A stretch of 64,000 nt of DNA, from NCBI GenBank assembly GCA_964592235.1, contig CAZQCF010000003.1, forward strand, positions 1-64,000, read 5' to 3'. The notes under the pieces were generated by a model that saw nothing but the letters and a program-made list of their open reading frames with translations, ran no database searches and was not told where the DNA came from. The position numbers and the translations under genes are program-made. This document shows positions 8,456 through 16,863 of the stretch, piece by piece (within the stretch, counting starts at the first letter, position 1; each line of letters opens with the position of its first letter). Source of the DNA: PLA3 sp964592235 (GTDB lineage Bacteria; Planctomycetota; Phycisphaerae; UBA1845; UTPLA1).

Positions 8456-8953
8456 ATGAAAACTCGCGCTCTTGCCTTTTCGACGCTTGTGTGCTTGTCA
8501 ATCGCGTCCATCACGACGGCGGCTCCCTTGAGCTGGACGTTTCCGTTGGACGGTCTCCAGGAAACGCCGCCGGTCGCCACTCCCGGAACCGGAGATTGCC
8601 AGCTCGACTTCGACGATTTCACCGGTGACTGGAACCTGCTCTGCAATTTCAGCGGCCTGATCGGAACTGCGAACAACGCGCACATTCACGGCCCGGCGCT
8701 CCCGGGCGTCCCGGCCGGCGTGCTCGTTGGGCTGTCATTCACGCCGGCATCGAGTGGAACGATCACCGGCAGCGGCACATTTACGCCGACCGTTCTCCAG
8801 CATGTCCTCGACGGTTTGACTTATGTGAATCTGCATTCGACGTTCCGACCCGCTGGAGAGATTCGCGGGCAGATTGTTCCCGAGCCGACCACCTCGCTGC
8901 TTCTGGGGCTTGGCGCATTGGGCATCGTCGCCCGTCGCTCGCGGCGCAAGTAA
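8456..8953 (+). CDS. CHRD domain protein with PEP-CTERM sorting signal
   Basis: A signal peptide (residues 1 to about 22, ending TTAA) is followed by a CHRD domain: LDGLQETPPVATPGTG early, an AHIHGPALPG motif near residue 74, and a closing YVNLHSTFRPAGEIRGQI. This order is characteristic of the chordin-like repeat domain in bacteria. The last 25 residues are VPEPTTSLLLGLGALGIVA plus a basic end, a textbook PEP-CTERM tripartite tail for processing by an exosortase. The protein is therefore exported and sorted to the envelope or exopolysaccharide. GGGAG precedes the start and the gene is framed by its own strong promoter and terminator. No exosortase gene is in the window. Confidence 0.88.
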   Translation: MKTRALAFSTLVCLSIASITTAAPLSWTFPLDGLQETPPVATPGTGDCQLDFDDFTGDWNLLCNFSGLIGTANNAHIHGPALPGVPAGVLVGLSFTPASSGTITGSGTFTPTVLQHVLDGLTYVNLHSTFRPAGEIRGQIVPEPTTSLLLGLGALGIVARRSRRK

Positions 8954-8990
8954 TTCGTCCCGCTGTTTCTGCGGGAAGTCCAAAATCGAC

Positions 8991-9020
8991 AGGAGCGCAT
9001 TGAACGGTGCGCTCCTTTTT
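8991..9020 (+). terminator. Intrinsic terminator of the CHRD gene
   Basis: A 9-bp perfect stem (AGGAGCGCA, 8991-8999, with TGCGCTCCT, 9008-9016) has an 8-nt loop and runs into a U-tract ending near 9020. It lies 38 bp after the stop codon. Confidence 0.88.
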
Positions 9021-9090
9021 CTTTGCGCCCGAGCTTGCCGAATCGCGATTTGAGGGGCCGTTTTCCCCAAATGCGAATTCCTTGTACCGA

Positions 9091-9927
9091 TCAGATCAAG
9101 AACGCCATCACGTCATAGACGACGTGACAGCCGACTGCTAACCCGAAACCGCGCAGCACGTACACACAGGCAAGGTACCCCCCGGCCGCGGAGCGAAAGG
9201 CGAACCCCCCGCTGGTAAACTCCTCGGCCCCGATTGGCGCGTAATGGTGCGCCGCGAAGAGCAAAGACGAAACGATGACGGCACAGGCGACGCCGATCGA
9301 TTGCCGGACGCGGCCCACGTCGGTAATCAGGAGGGTCAGTAGGGAGATGATCATCAGTCGGAAAACGAGCTCTTCGTACAAACCGGCTCCCACGCTAAGA
9401 AGCAAGTCATCCAACCGACTGCCGACGCCGTTTGTCGACTGGAGCAGCATGGCGCGGCCGGTTGATCCTGCCTGCATGGCGATTTCGGCAACGTTCGTGC
9501 GGGCGGCAGGCCCGGGAATCCAGTCATTCAGCAATAGAAGAGGAATCGCCAGCAGGACGCTTTCGCCGGCCATGCCGCCGAGGGGCCAGCCCTCCACCTT
9601 CCACGGATGACGGCTTGCAAGATGCCAGAAGAGCAGCACTGCGATCAGTGCGGCTCCCGGCAGGTAGTAACCCGTGACACCGAAGAGGCTGAAGAACCAC
9701 TGGAGCAATTGCTGTGCGGCAAGGAAAGGCCTCTGCTGATGCAGCGCGCTGCCATGCAGCCAGATCATTCCGAGTTCGTACGCGGCGATCATCGGCGCGA
9801 GGAAGGCGAGGCATTGAAGCGGTCGCTGCGTCACCTCCCAATAGCGCGCCGGTTCGGAGTCTCGGCGCTTGGCCGGGCGTTTCGATAGCGTGGCGGGAGG
9901 CCTGCGACGAGCAGCGCGACGGGGCAT
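9091..9927 (-). CDS. CPBP family intramembrane glutamic endopeptidase
   Basis: The 278-residue protein has a basic N-terminal tail and about six to eight membrane segments. The CPBP (CAAX protease and bacteriocin-processing) motifs appear in order: EELVFR near residue 189, LLFAAHHY near 222, and HVVYD close to the C-terminus. These supply the two Glu, the Arg and the two His/Asp residues of the intramembrane active site. Substrates of bacterial CPBP members are mostly unknown, and no bacteriocin or other processed peptide gene is adjacent. It is divergent from the HhH-GPD gene with 141 bp between them. Confidence 0.85.
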   Translation of the reverse strand: MPRRAARRRPPATLSKRPAKRRDSEPARYWEVTQRPLQCLAFLAPMIAAYELGMIWLHGSALHQQRPFLAAQQLLQWFFSLFGVTGYYLPGAALIAVLLFWHLASRHPWKVEGWPLGGMAGESVLLAIPLLLLNDWIPGPAARTNVAEIAMQAGSTGRAMLLQSTNGVGSRLDDLLLSVGAGLYEELVFRLMIISLLTLLITDVGRVRQSIGVACAVIVSSLLFAAHHYAPIGAEEFTSGGFAFRSAAGGYLACVYVLRGFGLAVGCHVVYDVMAFLI

Positions 9928-10068
9928 AAGCGAGTATCATTAACCGGCGCGGGAGCAATCCGCAACGTGGATAGCCGCTCGGGAATAGTCAAGCTTGCTT
10001 CTCGACCGCACAGGCTATTTACCTGAACCAAACTAAACGATAGCAGTACCGCGCAATCCGCTGAACGA

Positions 10069-10734
10069 ATGGCCAACTCCGCCGAAACAACGATTCGACG
10101 TTTCTACCGCGATCTGCTGCGTGCCTACGGCCCGCAGGGCTGGTGGCCAGGTGATACGCCGACGGAAGTGGTGGTCGGTGCGATCCTGACGCAGAACACG
10201 AACTGGCGCAACGTCGAACGAGCGATCGGCAATCTGAAATCGGCGCGACTGCTCTCATGGCGTGCATTGCGCGAAGTCGACGTGCAGCGGTTGGCCGAGT
10301 TGATTCGCCCTGCGGGCTATTTCAACGTCAAGGCGCAACGTCTGAAGAGTCTTGTGACGTGGCTTTGGGAGCATTATGGCGGCAGCCTGGCAATGCTCGG
10401 GCGGCTTGATACAACTGCCGCGCGACCGGCGCTGTTGAAGGTAAGGGGCATCGGACCGGAGACAGCGGATTCGATCCTCGTCTACGCGTTGAACAAGCCG
10501 AGTTTCGTAATCGACGCCTACACCTTGCGCGTCTTGCGCCGGCATGGACTGTCGTCTGCGAAATCAAACTACATCGAAGCAAAGTCGCTCTTCGAGCGCA
10601 GCATGCCGCAGGATGTAAGGGTTTACAACGAATACCACGCGCTGATCGTGCGCGTCGCGAAAGAGCATTGCAAAGCACGCGCACGATGTGCCGGTTGCCC
10701 GCTCGCCTGGCATCCGCACGACGCAGCCCGCTAA
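10069..10734 (+). CDS. Endonuclease III domain (HhH-GPD) DNA glycosylase
   Basis: The 221-residue protein is a base-excision-repair glycosylase of the HhH-GPD superfamily. TEVVVGAILTQNTNW near residue 32 is the usual N-terminal helix. The helix-hairpin-helix LLKVRGIGPETADSIL is near residue 125, and the catalytic Asp follows in FVIDAYTLRVLRRHG. The C-terminal cluster region CKARARCAGCPL shows three Cys where canonical Nth has four, as in the MagIII/COG2231-like group, so the iron-sulfur cluster may be absent or altered. This points to an alkyl-base glycosylase rather than classic Nth, but the substrate is uncertain. Confidence 0.85.
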   Translation: MANSAETTIRRFYRDLLRAYGPQGWWPGDTPTEVVVGAILTQNTNWRNVERAIGNLKSARLLSWRALREVDVQRLAELIRPAGYFNVKAQRLKSLVTWLWEHYGGSLAMLGRLDTTAARPALLKVRGIGPETADSILVYALNKPSFVIDAYTLRVLRRHGLSSAKSNYIEAKSLFERSMPQDVRVYNEYHALIVRVAKEHCKARARCAGCPLAWHPHDAAR

Positions 10735-10812
10735 CTCGCGCGAGCAAGATCAGACATCACCCCGACGAACATTGTCACGTCCAGGGAGCGCCGGGCGTCA
10801 AGCGACTGATGA

Positions 10813-10944
10813 TCAGCCCATCGTCTTGTTCTTGTAGATCTTGTAGCCCACGAGAATCCCGATGATCAGGATCAGCAGCAGCCCGTTCCGCATCGTGAAA
10901 ACCGCGCCATCGTCCTGGGCAAGCATGAGTAAGTTAGCCAACAT
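10813..10944 (-). CDS. 43-residue single-pass membrane peptide
   Basis: A small frame begins MLANLLMLAQDDGAVFTM, continues with a 14-residue hydrophobic helix (LLLILIIGILVGYK) and ends in a basic tail (IYKNKTMG). AGAGGA lies about 8 nt before the ATG. The arrangement (short N-terminal polar part, one membrane helix, positive C-terminus) suggests a membrane microprotein with the C-terminus inside. It is an isolated gene between the HhH glycosylase and the SulP transporter, and no family is recognised. Confidence 0.5.
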   Translation of the reverse strand: MLANLLMLAQDDGAVFTMRNGLLLILIIGILVGYKIYKNKTMG

Positions 10945-11162
10945 GCGAGCGATCCTCTCAAATCTTGTGGTTTCGCGCGGTGCTCATGCGCCGCGCAACA
11001 AGTCGCAAATCCCGGTGCGACTTCGTTAAAGTGTCTTACCGGACTTGTCGATGCATGTCAAGGCGGGCTTCCCGGAGCCTTGAATCGACCGCGCGCGGCT
11101 GTCTTCAGACCGCAGCGGCAACAAGGGTGATAGACGAATCGACCGCCTGAAAGTGCCGTCGC

Positions 11163-12977
11163 GTGCCGGACCGTCATCGTGCTGCCACTCCCGTTCTTCC
11201 AACTCATCGAGTTTATATTGCCGCTGCGCTTCGGGGCAGCTTGGCTCGCGGCTATCACACGGCAGACTTGAAGCGCGACATCCTGGCGGGGCTAGTCGTT
11301 GGAATTGTCGCGCTGCCGCTCTCGATGGCGCTGGCCATCGCGTCGGGTGTTCCGCCTCAACACGGTCTTTACACAGCCATTGTCGCAGGGGGCTTGATCG
11401 CGCTGCTGGGCGGCTCCCCAGTTCAGGTCTCCGGGCCGACCGCCGCGTTTGTTGTCATCCTGGCACCAATTGCCTCGCAATACGGCATTGGCGGCCTGCT
11501 TGTCGCCACGATGATGGCGGGTGTCTTACTCGTCATCGCGGGCGTCATGCGGCTGGGGCAACTAATCGAGTTCATTCCCTATCCGGTTACGACCGGCTTC
11601 ACGTCCGGCATCGCCGTGGTCATTGCAACCATGCAGATGCGAGATTTCTTCGGCCTGAAGATCGAGCATATGCCGGATCACTTTCATGAGCGCGTCGTTG
11701 CGCTGTTTCAGGCCTTGCCTCGCTTCCGCACGGCTGATCTGCTCATCGGCCTGCTCACGCTTGGGGTGCTGGTACTCCTGCCGAAAGTGACGCGCCGCAT
11801 TCCGTCACCGCTCATCGCACTGCCGCTGGCAGCCGTTGTTGCGTATGCATCATCGCGTTTTGCCGTCGGCGTCGAGATCGAAACAATCGCCAGTCGCTTC
11901 TCGTACACGCTCAATGGCGCCACGCACGCGGGAATTCCCCAAACGCCACCCTCTTTCATCCAACCGTGGAAAGCCCCGGGACCGGGCGGCGCGGCCTTCG
12001 ACCTGGGTCTGGCGTCACTCCGCGCATTGGTCGGGCCGGCCTTTGCAATCGCCATGCTCGGCGCGATCGAATCGCTGTTGTCGGCCGTCGTCGCAGACGG
12101 CATGACCGGGGAGAAGCACGATCCGGATGCCGAGCTGATCGCGCAAGGCATCGGAAACATCGCGTCGCCCTTTTTCGGCGGGATTGCCGCCACCGGTGCA
12201 ATCGCCCGAACCGCGACGAACATCCGGTCGGGCGCGAGGTCGCCCATCGCGTCCGTGACGCATGCGCTTTTTATTCTCGCCGCCGTGCTTCTTTTTGCCC
12301 CCCTGCTGGGTTATCTGCCCATGGCGTCGATGGCCGCATTGTTGCTTGTGGTCGCCTGGAACATGAGCGAGGTGAAACACTTCCTGCACGTGATACGCGT
12401 CGCGCCGGGCGCCGACGTGCTCGTGCTTCTCACTTGCTTCGCGCTCACGGTGTTGTTCGACATGATGATCGCCGTCGGGGTCGGCGTCGTCCTCGCGGCG
12501 ATGCTTTTCATGCGCCGAATGGCCGAGGTATCAACCGTGCAGCTGGTTGCATCACACCCGCTGGCACGGCAGGAATCCCTGCCCCCCGATGCGGTGATCT
12601 ACGAGATTGCGGGACCGCTCTTCTTCGGCGCGGCCCAGAAAGCCATGAGTTCCCTTCGAACGGTCGAGCGCGGCATCCGCACGGTCGTCCTCGATATGAC
12701 GTCGGTACCGGTGATGGACGCCACCGGGCTGGTCAATCTCGAATCCGCCATGGAAAAACTCCGTCGCGCCGGCGCGAACGTCATCATCGGCGGTGCGCGA
12801 CCTCCTGTGCTCAAGCTCATGGCCAAGGCCGGATGGAAGGGACGCCACGAGTGGCTTTCCATCTACAGTACGATGGAAGAGGCGCTGCGCAAGGCGCGAG
12901 ATCTTCCACGCCGTTCCGCCACGGGCCGCAGCGGCGTCATCGCCATCAGCGACGTGAATTCTCAAAAATCGCGATGA
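11163..12977 (+). CDS. SulP family anion transporter with C-terminal STAS domain
   Basis: The 604-residue protein has the SulP/SLC26 layout. About 10-14 membrane segments occupy residues 40-440, with the family region GLYTAIVAGGLIALLGGSPVQVSGPTAAF split over TM2-TM3 and a typical central ESLLSAVVADGMTG motif. A cytoplasmic STAS domain (about 470-570) ends with LDMTSVPVMDATGLVNLES, a normal STAS regulatory loop. Members move sulfate, bicarbonate or C4-dicarboxylates; the DauA-like ESLLSA context does not decide between them. The start is a GTG without a strong Shine-Dalgarno and is uncertain. The 3' end overlaps the convergent sigma factor gene by 16 bp. Confidence 0.88.
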   Translation: MPDRHRAATPVLPTHRVYIAAALRGSLARGYHTADLKRDILAGLVVGIVALPLSMALAIASGVPPQHGLYTAIVAGGLIALLGGSPVQVSGPTAAFVVILAPIASQYGIGGLLVATMMAGVLLVIAGVMRLGQLIEFIPYPVTTGFTSGIAVVIATMQMRDFFGLKIEHMPDHFHERVVALFQALPRFRTADLLIGLLTLGVLVLLPKVTRRIPSPLIALPLAAVVAYASSRFAVGVEIETIASRFSYTLNGATHAGIPQTPPSFIQPWKAPGPGGAAFDLGLASLRALVGPAFAIAMLGAIESLLSAVVADGMTGEKHDPDAELIAQGIGNIASPFFGGIAATGAIARTATNIRSGARSPIASVTHALFILAAVLLFAPLLGYLPMASMAALLLVVAWNMSEVKHFLHVIRVAPGADVLVLLTCFALTVLFDMMIAVGVGVVLAAMLFMRRMAEVSTVQLVASHPLARQESLPPDAVIYEIAGPLFFGAAQKAMSSLRTVERGIRTVVLDMTSVPVMDATGLVNLESAMEKLRRAGANVIIGGARPPVLKLMAKAGWKGRHEWLSIYSTMEEALRKARDLPRRSATGRSGVIAISDVNSQKSR

Positions 12978-13603
12978 ATCCCCATGCGCTCGGCCTCCTC
13001 GCGCAGGTGCCGCAGCGCCCGATGGCAGATCATGTGAATCGATCCGATGGACCGCTTGAGCTGCTTCGCCACTTCCGAGACGGGCCGCCCCTCGATGAAT
13101 CGCATTTGAATGACGTCGCGGTAGTGATCGGGCAGTGCCGCGATGCACTCGGCCAGGACATCGATCGCCTCGTCGCGACGAACAGCCTGACTGGGCGTGC
13201 CGCTTTGCGACATGATCCGCGCCATGAGGTCGACGTAGCTCGTCTGGCCGCCCGTTTGCGGCGCCTGTTTCACCTCACGCCGCACGTCGCGCCGATCAGC
13301 CCGCATGGCACGGTGCTCGTCGATCAGTTTTCGATCGAGAATGGCGTACATCCAGCGGAGAAAAGAATCCTTGCCCTGATACTCGAACTGATCGATCGCA
13401 CGAAACGCCTCCAGGTAGACCTGTTGGAGAATGTCCTCCGGTTCGATCCGCGCCTTCATCGTGGCGTCCATCTGGCGAAGCAGCCTGGCCCGCAATCGCG
13501 GATGGTACATGACGAGTAAGCGCTGGGTCGCTTCTTCGTTGCCCTTTCGAGCACGCTGAATGAGAATCTTCGTTTCGGTTGAGTCGGACAAGGGCGACCC
13601 CAT
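12962..13603 (-). CDS. ECF-like RNA polymerase sigma factor
   Basis: The 213-residue protein has sigma region 2 (residues about 30-95, with EPEDILQQVYLEAFRAIDQF and FLRWMYAILDRKLIDEHR) and region 4 (about 150-205, ALPDHYRDVIQMRF and a recognition helix SIGSIHMICHRALRHL). No region 1 or 3 is present, as in ECF factors. No anti-sigma gene is adjacent; instead a large Ser/Thr kinase gene is divergent, 322 bp away, an association common in planctomycetes where kinases may replace anti-sigma control. The ATG at 13603 is taken; a GTG three codons upstream (13612) is possible. Neither has a clear Shine-Dalgarno. Confidence 0.9.
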   Translation of the reverse strand: MGSPLSDSTETKILIQRARKGNEEATQRLLVMYHPRLRARLLRQMDATMKARIEPEDILQQVYLEAFRAIDQFEYQGKDSFLRWMYAILDRKLIDEHRAMRADRRDVRREVKQAPQTGGQTSYVDLMARIMSQSGTPSQAVRRDEAIDVLAECIAALPDHYRDVIQMRFIEGRPVSEVAKQLKRSIGSIHMICHRALRHLREEAERMGIHRDF

Positions 13604-13765
13604 GGTTGACACATGTCAGCCGGCAGTGACTTCGTCATCGGCATCCCGGCCGGACCGACCTAGAATAGGGTGCGAGCCGGCGGAGGGCCTCTGGGAACGA
13701 GAAAAGGCCACTGGTTGCAAAAATCCGAGCCGATTGTAATCGCCCACGGACGGTGCTGGCAAGAC

Positions 13766-13792
13766 ATAACCCTCATTGCCCCGGAGGGTTAT
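13766..13792. repeat. Perfect 9-bp inverted repeat between sigma factor and kinase genes
   Basis: ATAACCCTC (13766-13774) and GAGGGTTAT (13784-13792) flank a 9-nt spacer in the 322-bp divergent region. No U-tract follows, so it is not a simple terminator. It lies about 134 bp before the kinase start and 163 bp before the sigma factor start and could be an operator or RNA hairpin in a 5' leader. No confident -35/-10 pair was found in the rest of this stretch. Confidence 0.5.
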
Positions 13793-13925
13793 ACGCCAAG
13801 CCGGAATGTGAAAGTCCCATGTGATTTTCCATTGAACGAACCGCCGGTATGGTGCAACACTTATAGGAGAGAGGATCCGCGCACCGGATGGCCGACCGGA
13901 ACAGCGCCGACGGTGCCGAAACGGA

Positions 13926-15770
13926 ATGAATCCCGCAGACCCGCAACCCACTGATTCCCCGGATGACGCGCTCGATGAACGCCTGGGAGAACTCATTAAC
14001 GAGTTCTTCGATCGGCGCTCGCGCGGCGAGCCGATCTCGGAGGACTCGTTCCTCGCGGAGAATCCGCAGCACGCCGAGGTGCTGCGCGAGCACCTGCGCG
14101 GGTTGCACCTCCTTGAGCCGCTAAGCAAATCCGGCGCGTCCTCGTCGGCGGACGACACGCTCGCCCGGCCGCTTGAAGGTCACTTCGGCGGATCGTCGGC
14201 TCGTTCCAACGGCGGCGATGCAAGTCAGCCGATTCCCACCGTCGCCGGTTACGAAGTGCAAAAGCCGATCGGTCGCGGCGGCATGGGCCTTGTCTATCGC
14301 GCGATTCAGATTTCCACGCGGCGCGTCGTGGCGTTGAAAGTGCTGCTGGAAGGGCCGTTCGCTACGGACATGGCGCGACGGCGGTTCGAACGCGAGATAT
14401 CGCTCGCCGCGGGCCTGCGCCACCCGAATATCATCCCGATCTACGACAGCGGCACATCCGACGGGCGCATGTATTACGCGATGGAGTTCATCTACGGTCT
14501 GCCGCTGAATGATTACCTGCGCGTGCACGGCCTGTCGATTCGCGACACGTTGCAACTGCTTCTGAAGGTGTTCGCGGCCGTTGGTTACGCTCATCAACGC
14601 GGCGTCGTCCATCGCGATTTGAAGCCCTCAAACATTCTTGTGGATGGCGAAGGCGAGCCGCACATTCTCGATTTCGGCCTGGCCAAGAGCGGCGCGCTGG
14701 GTGACGTCACTACATCGATCTCCGCGCCGATCGTCGGCACGCCCGCCTACATGTCGCCCGAACAGGCGTCGGCCGATCCGAACAGCGTCGATATTCGCAC
14801 GGATGTCTATTCACTCGGCGTCGTGCTGTACGAGGCGGTTTGCAAGAAGCTGCCCTACGACACGAGCGGCGCGATCGGCAAAGCGCTGCAGAACATCGCG
14901 CATGCCGAGCCGGTGTTTCCGACCAAGCACAACCCGAAGATTGACGCGGAACTGGCGGCTATCGCCCTGAAGGCGCTCGAAAAGAACAAGGACAATCGCT
15001 ATCAGTCGGTGGATGGTTTCGCGCAGGACGTTCGCCGTTACCTCGCCGGCGAGCCGATCTCGGCGAAGCAGGCGACCGGCGCGTACCTGTTGAAGAAGGC
15101 CATACTCAAGCATCGGGCCCTGGTTGCAGTTTGCGCCGGCTTGCTGGCCATGTTCGGCGTCTCGTGGTGGACCGTGCGGCAGTTCTCTCGTGTCAGCACC
15201 GAAAAAGAGGGATTGCACGAACGCCTGGCGCGCATTGAAGAAGACTCGGCGAAGAAAGATGCCGCGATTCAGGAACTTGTGAAACAAGGCGGAGGCGGTT
15301 CCGACGTTGTCACCGACGCCGTACTAAGCACGCTGAAGCCGGAGCAGGCGGCCCTAGCTCGCGCCCTTGCCAAGGCGAAAACCAAGGAAGAGGCAGCCTT
15401 GGCGATCCTCAATCTTGGCGCCACGATGCTGGCCGAAGTTGCGCCCGAGACGGAGACATCTTCCTTCAAAACTCCGAACGTTGAGCAATTCGACCGGCCG
15501 CTGGCCAGCCCGAGACCGACGCCGCCGGCTCAAAGCGCATCGCGACCGGCAAGTGAATCCGCGGAGTACCAGCGGATTCTCCAGGCGATTCAGGAAAGCG
15601 CCATCCGCGCCGCGCTGGCGAACCAGGCAACGTCCCAGCCCGTGAATCCCGCGCCGCAGCTAACATCGCCGGTGACGGCTACCTCCCAACCGGCGCAACC
15701 TGCAAGCTCGCAGCCCGCGGAGGCCGCTGCGTCGGTCTCGCCCCCTTCTTCGCAACCGTCCGGAAAATGA
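13926..15770 (+). CDS. Transmembrane serine/threonine protein kinase
   Basis: The 614-residue protein has an N-terminal acidic helical region (1-65, ending in AEVLREHLRGLHLLEP) usual in planctomycete kinases. The kinase domain (about 108-375) is complete: GRGGMG (116-121), Lys138 in VALKVL, HRDLKPSN (229-236), DFG (249-251) and GTPAYMSPEQ. One membrane helix spans about 398-417. The outer part begins with a coiled-coil-like stretch (residues 425-450) and ends in a Ser/Gln/Pro/Ala-rich low-complexity tail with repeated TSQPAQPAS-type units. All catalytic residues are present, so it should be active. Divergence from the ECF sigma gene suggests a signalling pair, though direct phosphorylation is inference. 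Confidence 0.93.
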   Translation: MNPADPQPTDSPDDALDERLGELINEFFDRRSRGEPISEDSFLAENPQHAEVLREHLRGLHLLEPLSKSGASSSADDTLARPLEGHFGGSSARSNGGDASQPIPTVAGYEVQKPIGRGGMGLVYRAIQISTRRVVALKVLLEGPFATDMARRRFEREISLAAGLRHPNIIPIYDSGTSDGRMYYAMEFIYGLPLNDYLRVHGLSIRDTLQLLLKVFAAVGYAHQRGVVHRDLKPSNILVDGEGEPHILDFGLAKSGALGDVTTSISAPIVGTPAYMSPEQASADPNSVDIRTDVYSLGVVLYEAVCKKLPYDTSGAIGKALQNIAHAEPVFPTKHNPKIDAELAAIALKALEKNKDNRYQSVDGFAQDVRRYLAGEPISAKQATGAYLLKKAILKHRALVAVCAGLLAMFGVSWWTVRQFSRVSTEKEGLHERLARIEEDSAKKDAAIQELVKQGGGGSDVVTDAVLSTLKPEQAALARALAKAKTKEEAALAILNLGATMLAEVAPETETSSFKTPNVEQFDRPLASPRPTPPAQSASRPASESAEYQRILQAIQESAIRAALANQATSQPVNPAPQLTSPVTATSQPAQPASSQPAEAAASVSPPSSQPSGK

Positions 15771-15797
15771 CTCACGGCGCATTCTCTCGAAGTCGGC

Positions 15798-16733
15798 TCA
15801 GGGCAGGAACTGGTCGCCCGGCCCCGGCGGTGCGTCGGCCTCGCCGCGATGCACGAGATGCACACCGTAGTCACTCGGCGGATTGCGCAACGACGAAATC
15901 CATGCTTCGATGCGCTTGTAGCCCATTGCGCTGCGACTGCGATAGAGAGGCTTCAGCTTGATGTCGCCTGGGTGACGCAGCTCGGGCCGCACTTCCGAAT
16001 CGGGCAACAGATAGGTCAGCATCAACGAATTAGACACTTGTGCGCGGTTGATGAGCGGCCGACCCTTGTGGCCTAGCTCGTTCAACAAGATGAAATTGCC
16101 GTACATCGCACTGTTTGTTTTCTTCGGATCCTTGAACAGGCGGAACTTCACCTGGTCAACCGGCGCGCCGGGGCCATGGCAGCCCGACGTGGCGCAGCTT
16201 CGCAGGATCGGCGGCATGACATTTCGCTTGAATTCGGCGAACACCTCCGGATCGGTCAGGATCTCAACCTTGTCCGCAAACTCCTCACGCTTGTAGTAGG
16301 CCATGGCATGGAGCTTCTGCGGCGGCGTCTGCTTCAGGAAGTCCCGCCGGCTGCGCTCTTCTGCAAAATCAGGGTGGCCTTCCATGCTGACAAGGAACTC
16401 ATCCACCGCCTCGCGCGGCACTTTGACGGTCACGCGGTCGGGCTGCGTCGTGCGCATCCGCATGCCGCGCAGCTCCATGTAACGGATTCGGCTGATCTCC
16501 TTGTTTGTCAGCTTGCGCTCTTCCACGCGATACGGCCCTTCTAGTGTTGCGATGATGTGTTCGTCACCCGGTCCGGTCGGCCCGGTGGTAGGCGGCGGAG
16601 GTTCCTGCAACCACAAGGGAGGCTCCCCCACCGCCCGCGTGCCTTCTTCGAATGACGGCGGCTGCCACATCGCTCCAACAAGGCACCAGGCGGCTGCTCC
16701 ACACAGAAGGCATGCTCTCATTCGCTGGATCAT
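15798..16733 (-). CDS. Exported protein with a CX4CH heme-like motif
   Basis: The 311-residue protein starts with a signal peptide (MIQRMRACLLCGAAAWCLV) and a Pro-rich linker. Its second half contains ILRSCATSGCHGPGAP near residue 185-190. This is CX4CH rather than the c-type CX2CH, but the context (cysteine pair, His, Gly-Pro) is that of planctomycete cytochrome-like domains. A downstream Met-containing stretch could supply the sixth ligand. Heme attachment is therefore possible but unproven. GGGGTGA lies before the ATG at 16733. Its 3' end faces the kinase gene, 27 bp away, and it is divergent from the next gene. Function unknown; a periplasmic redox role is inferred. Confidence 0.7.
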   Translation of the reverse strand: MIQRMRACLLCGAAAWCLVGAMWQPPSFEEGTRAVGEPPLWLQEPPPPTTGPTGPGDEHIIATLEGPYRVEERKLTNKEISRIRYMELRGMRMRTTQPDRVTVKVPREAVDEFLVSMEGHPDFAEERSRRDFLKQTPPQKLHAMAYYKREEFADKVEILTDPEVFAEFKRNVMPPILRSCATSGCHGPGAPVDQVKFRLFKDPKKTNSAMYGNFILLNELGHKGRPLINRAQVSNSLMLTYLLPDSEVRPELRHPGDIKLKPLYRSRSAMGYKRIEAWISSLRNPPSDYGVHLVHRGEADAPPGPGDQFLP

Positions 16734-16863
16734 TTCAGTCACCCCAATGCGGCTCGCAGTCGTCGGTGCGCGGCGTTCGTTCACGGAAAACCGCCACGGA
16801 TTCCCGGGGCTGCCGCACCATCCAATCCCTGATTATTCTACCCCACTGGAGGACACTTGTGCC

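Noticed and set aside
11462..11478. TGGCAC...TTGCC as a sigma54 site inside the SulP gene
   Set aside because: GG-to-GC spacing is 8, not 10, and it lies in coding sequence.
11966..13519. 517-codon plus-strand frame across the SulP and sigma factor genes
   Set aside because: It is Arg/His-rich shadow sequence overlapping two genes with clear family motifs.
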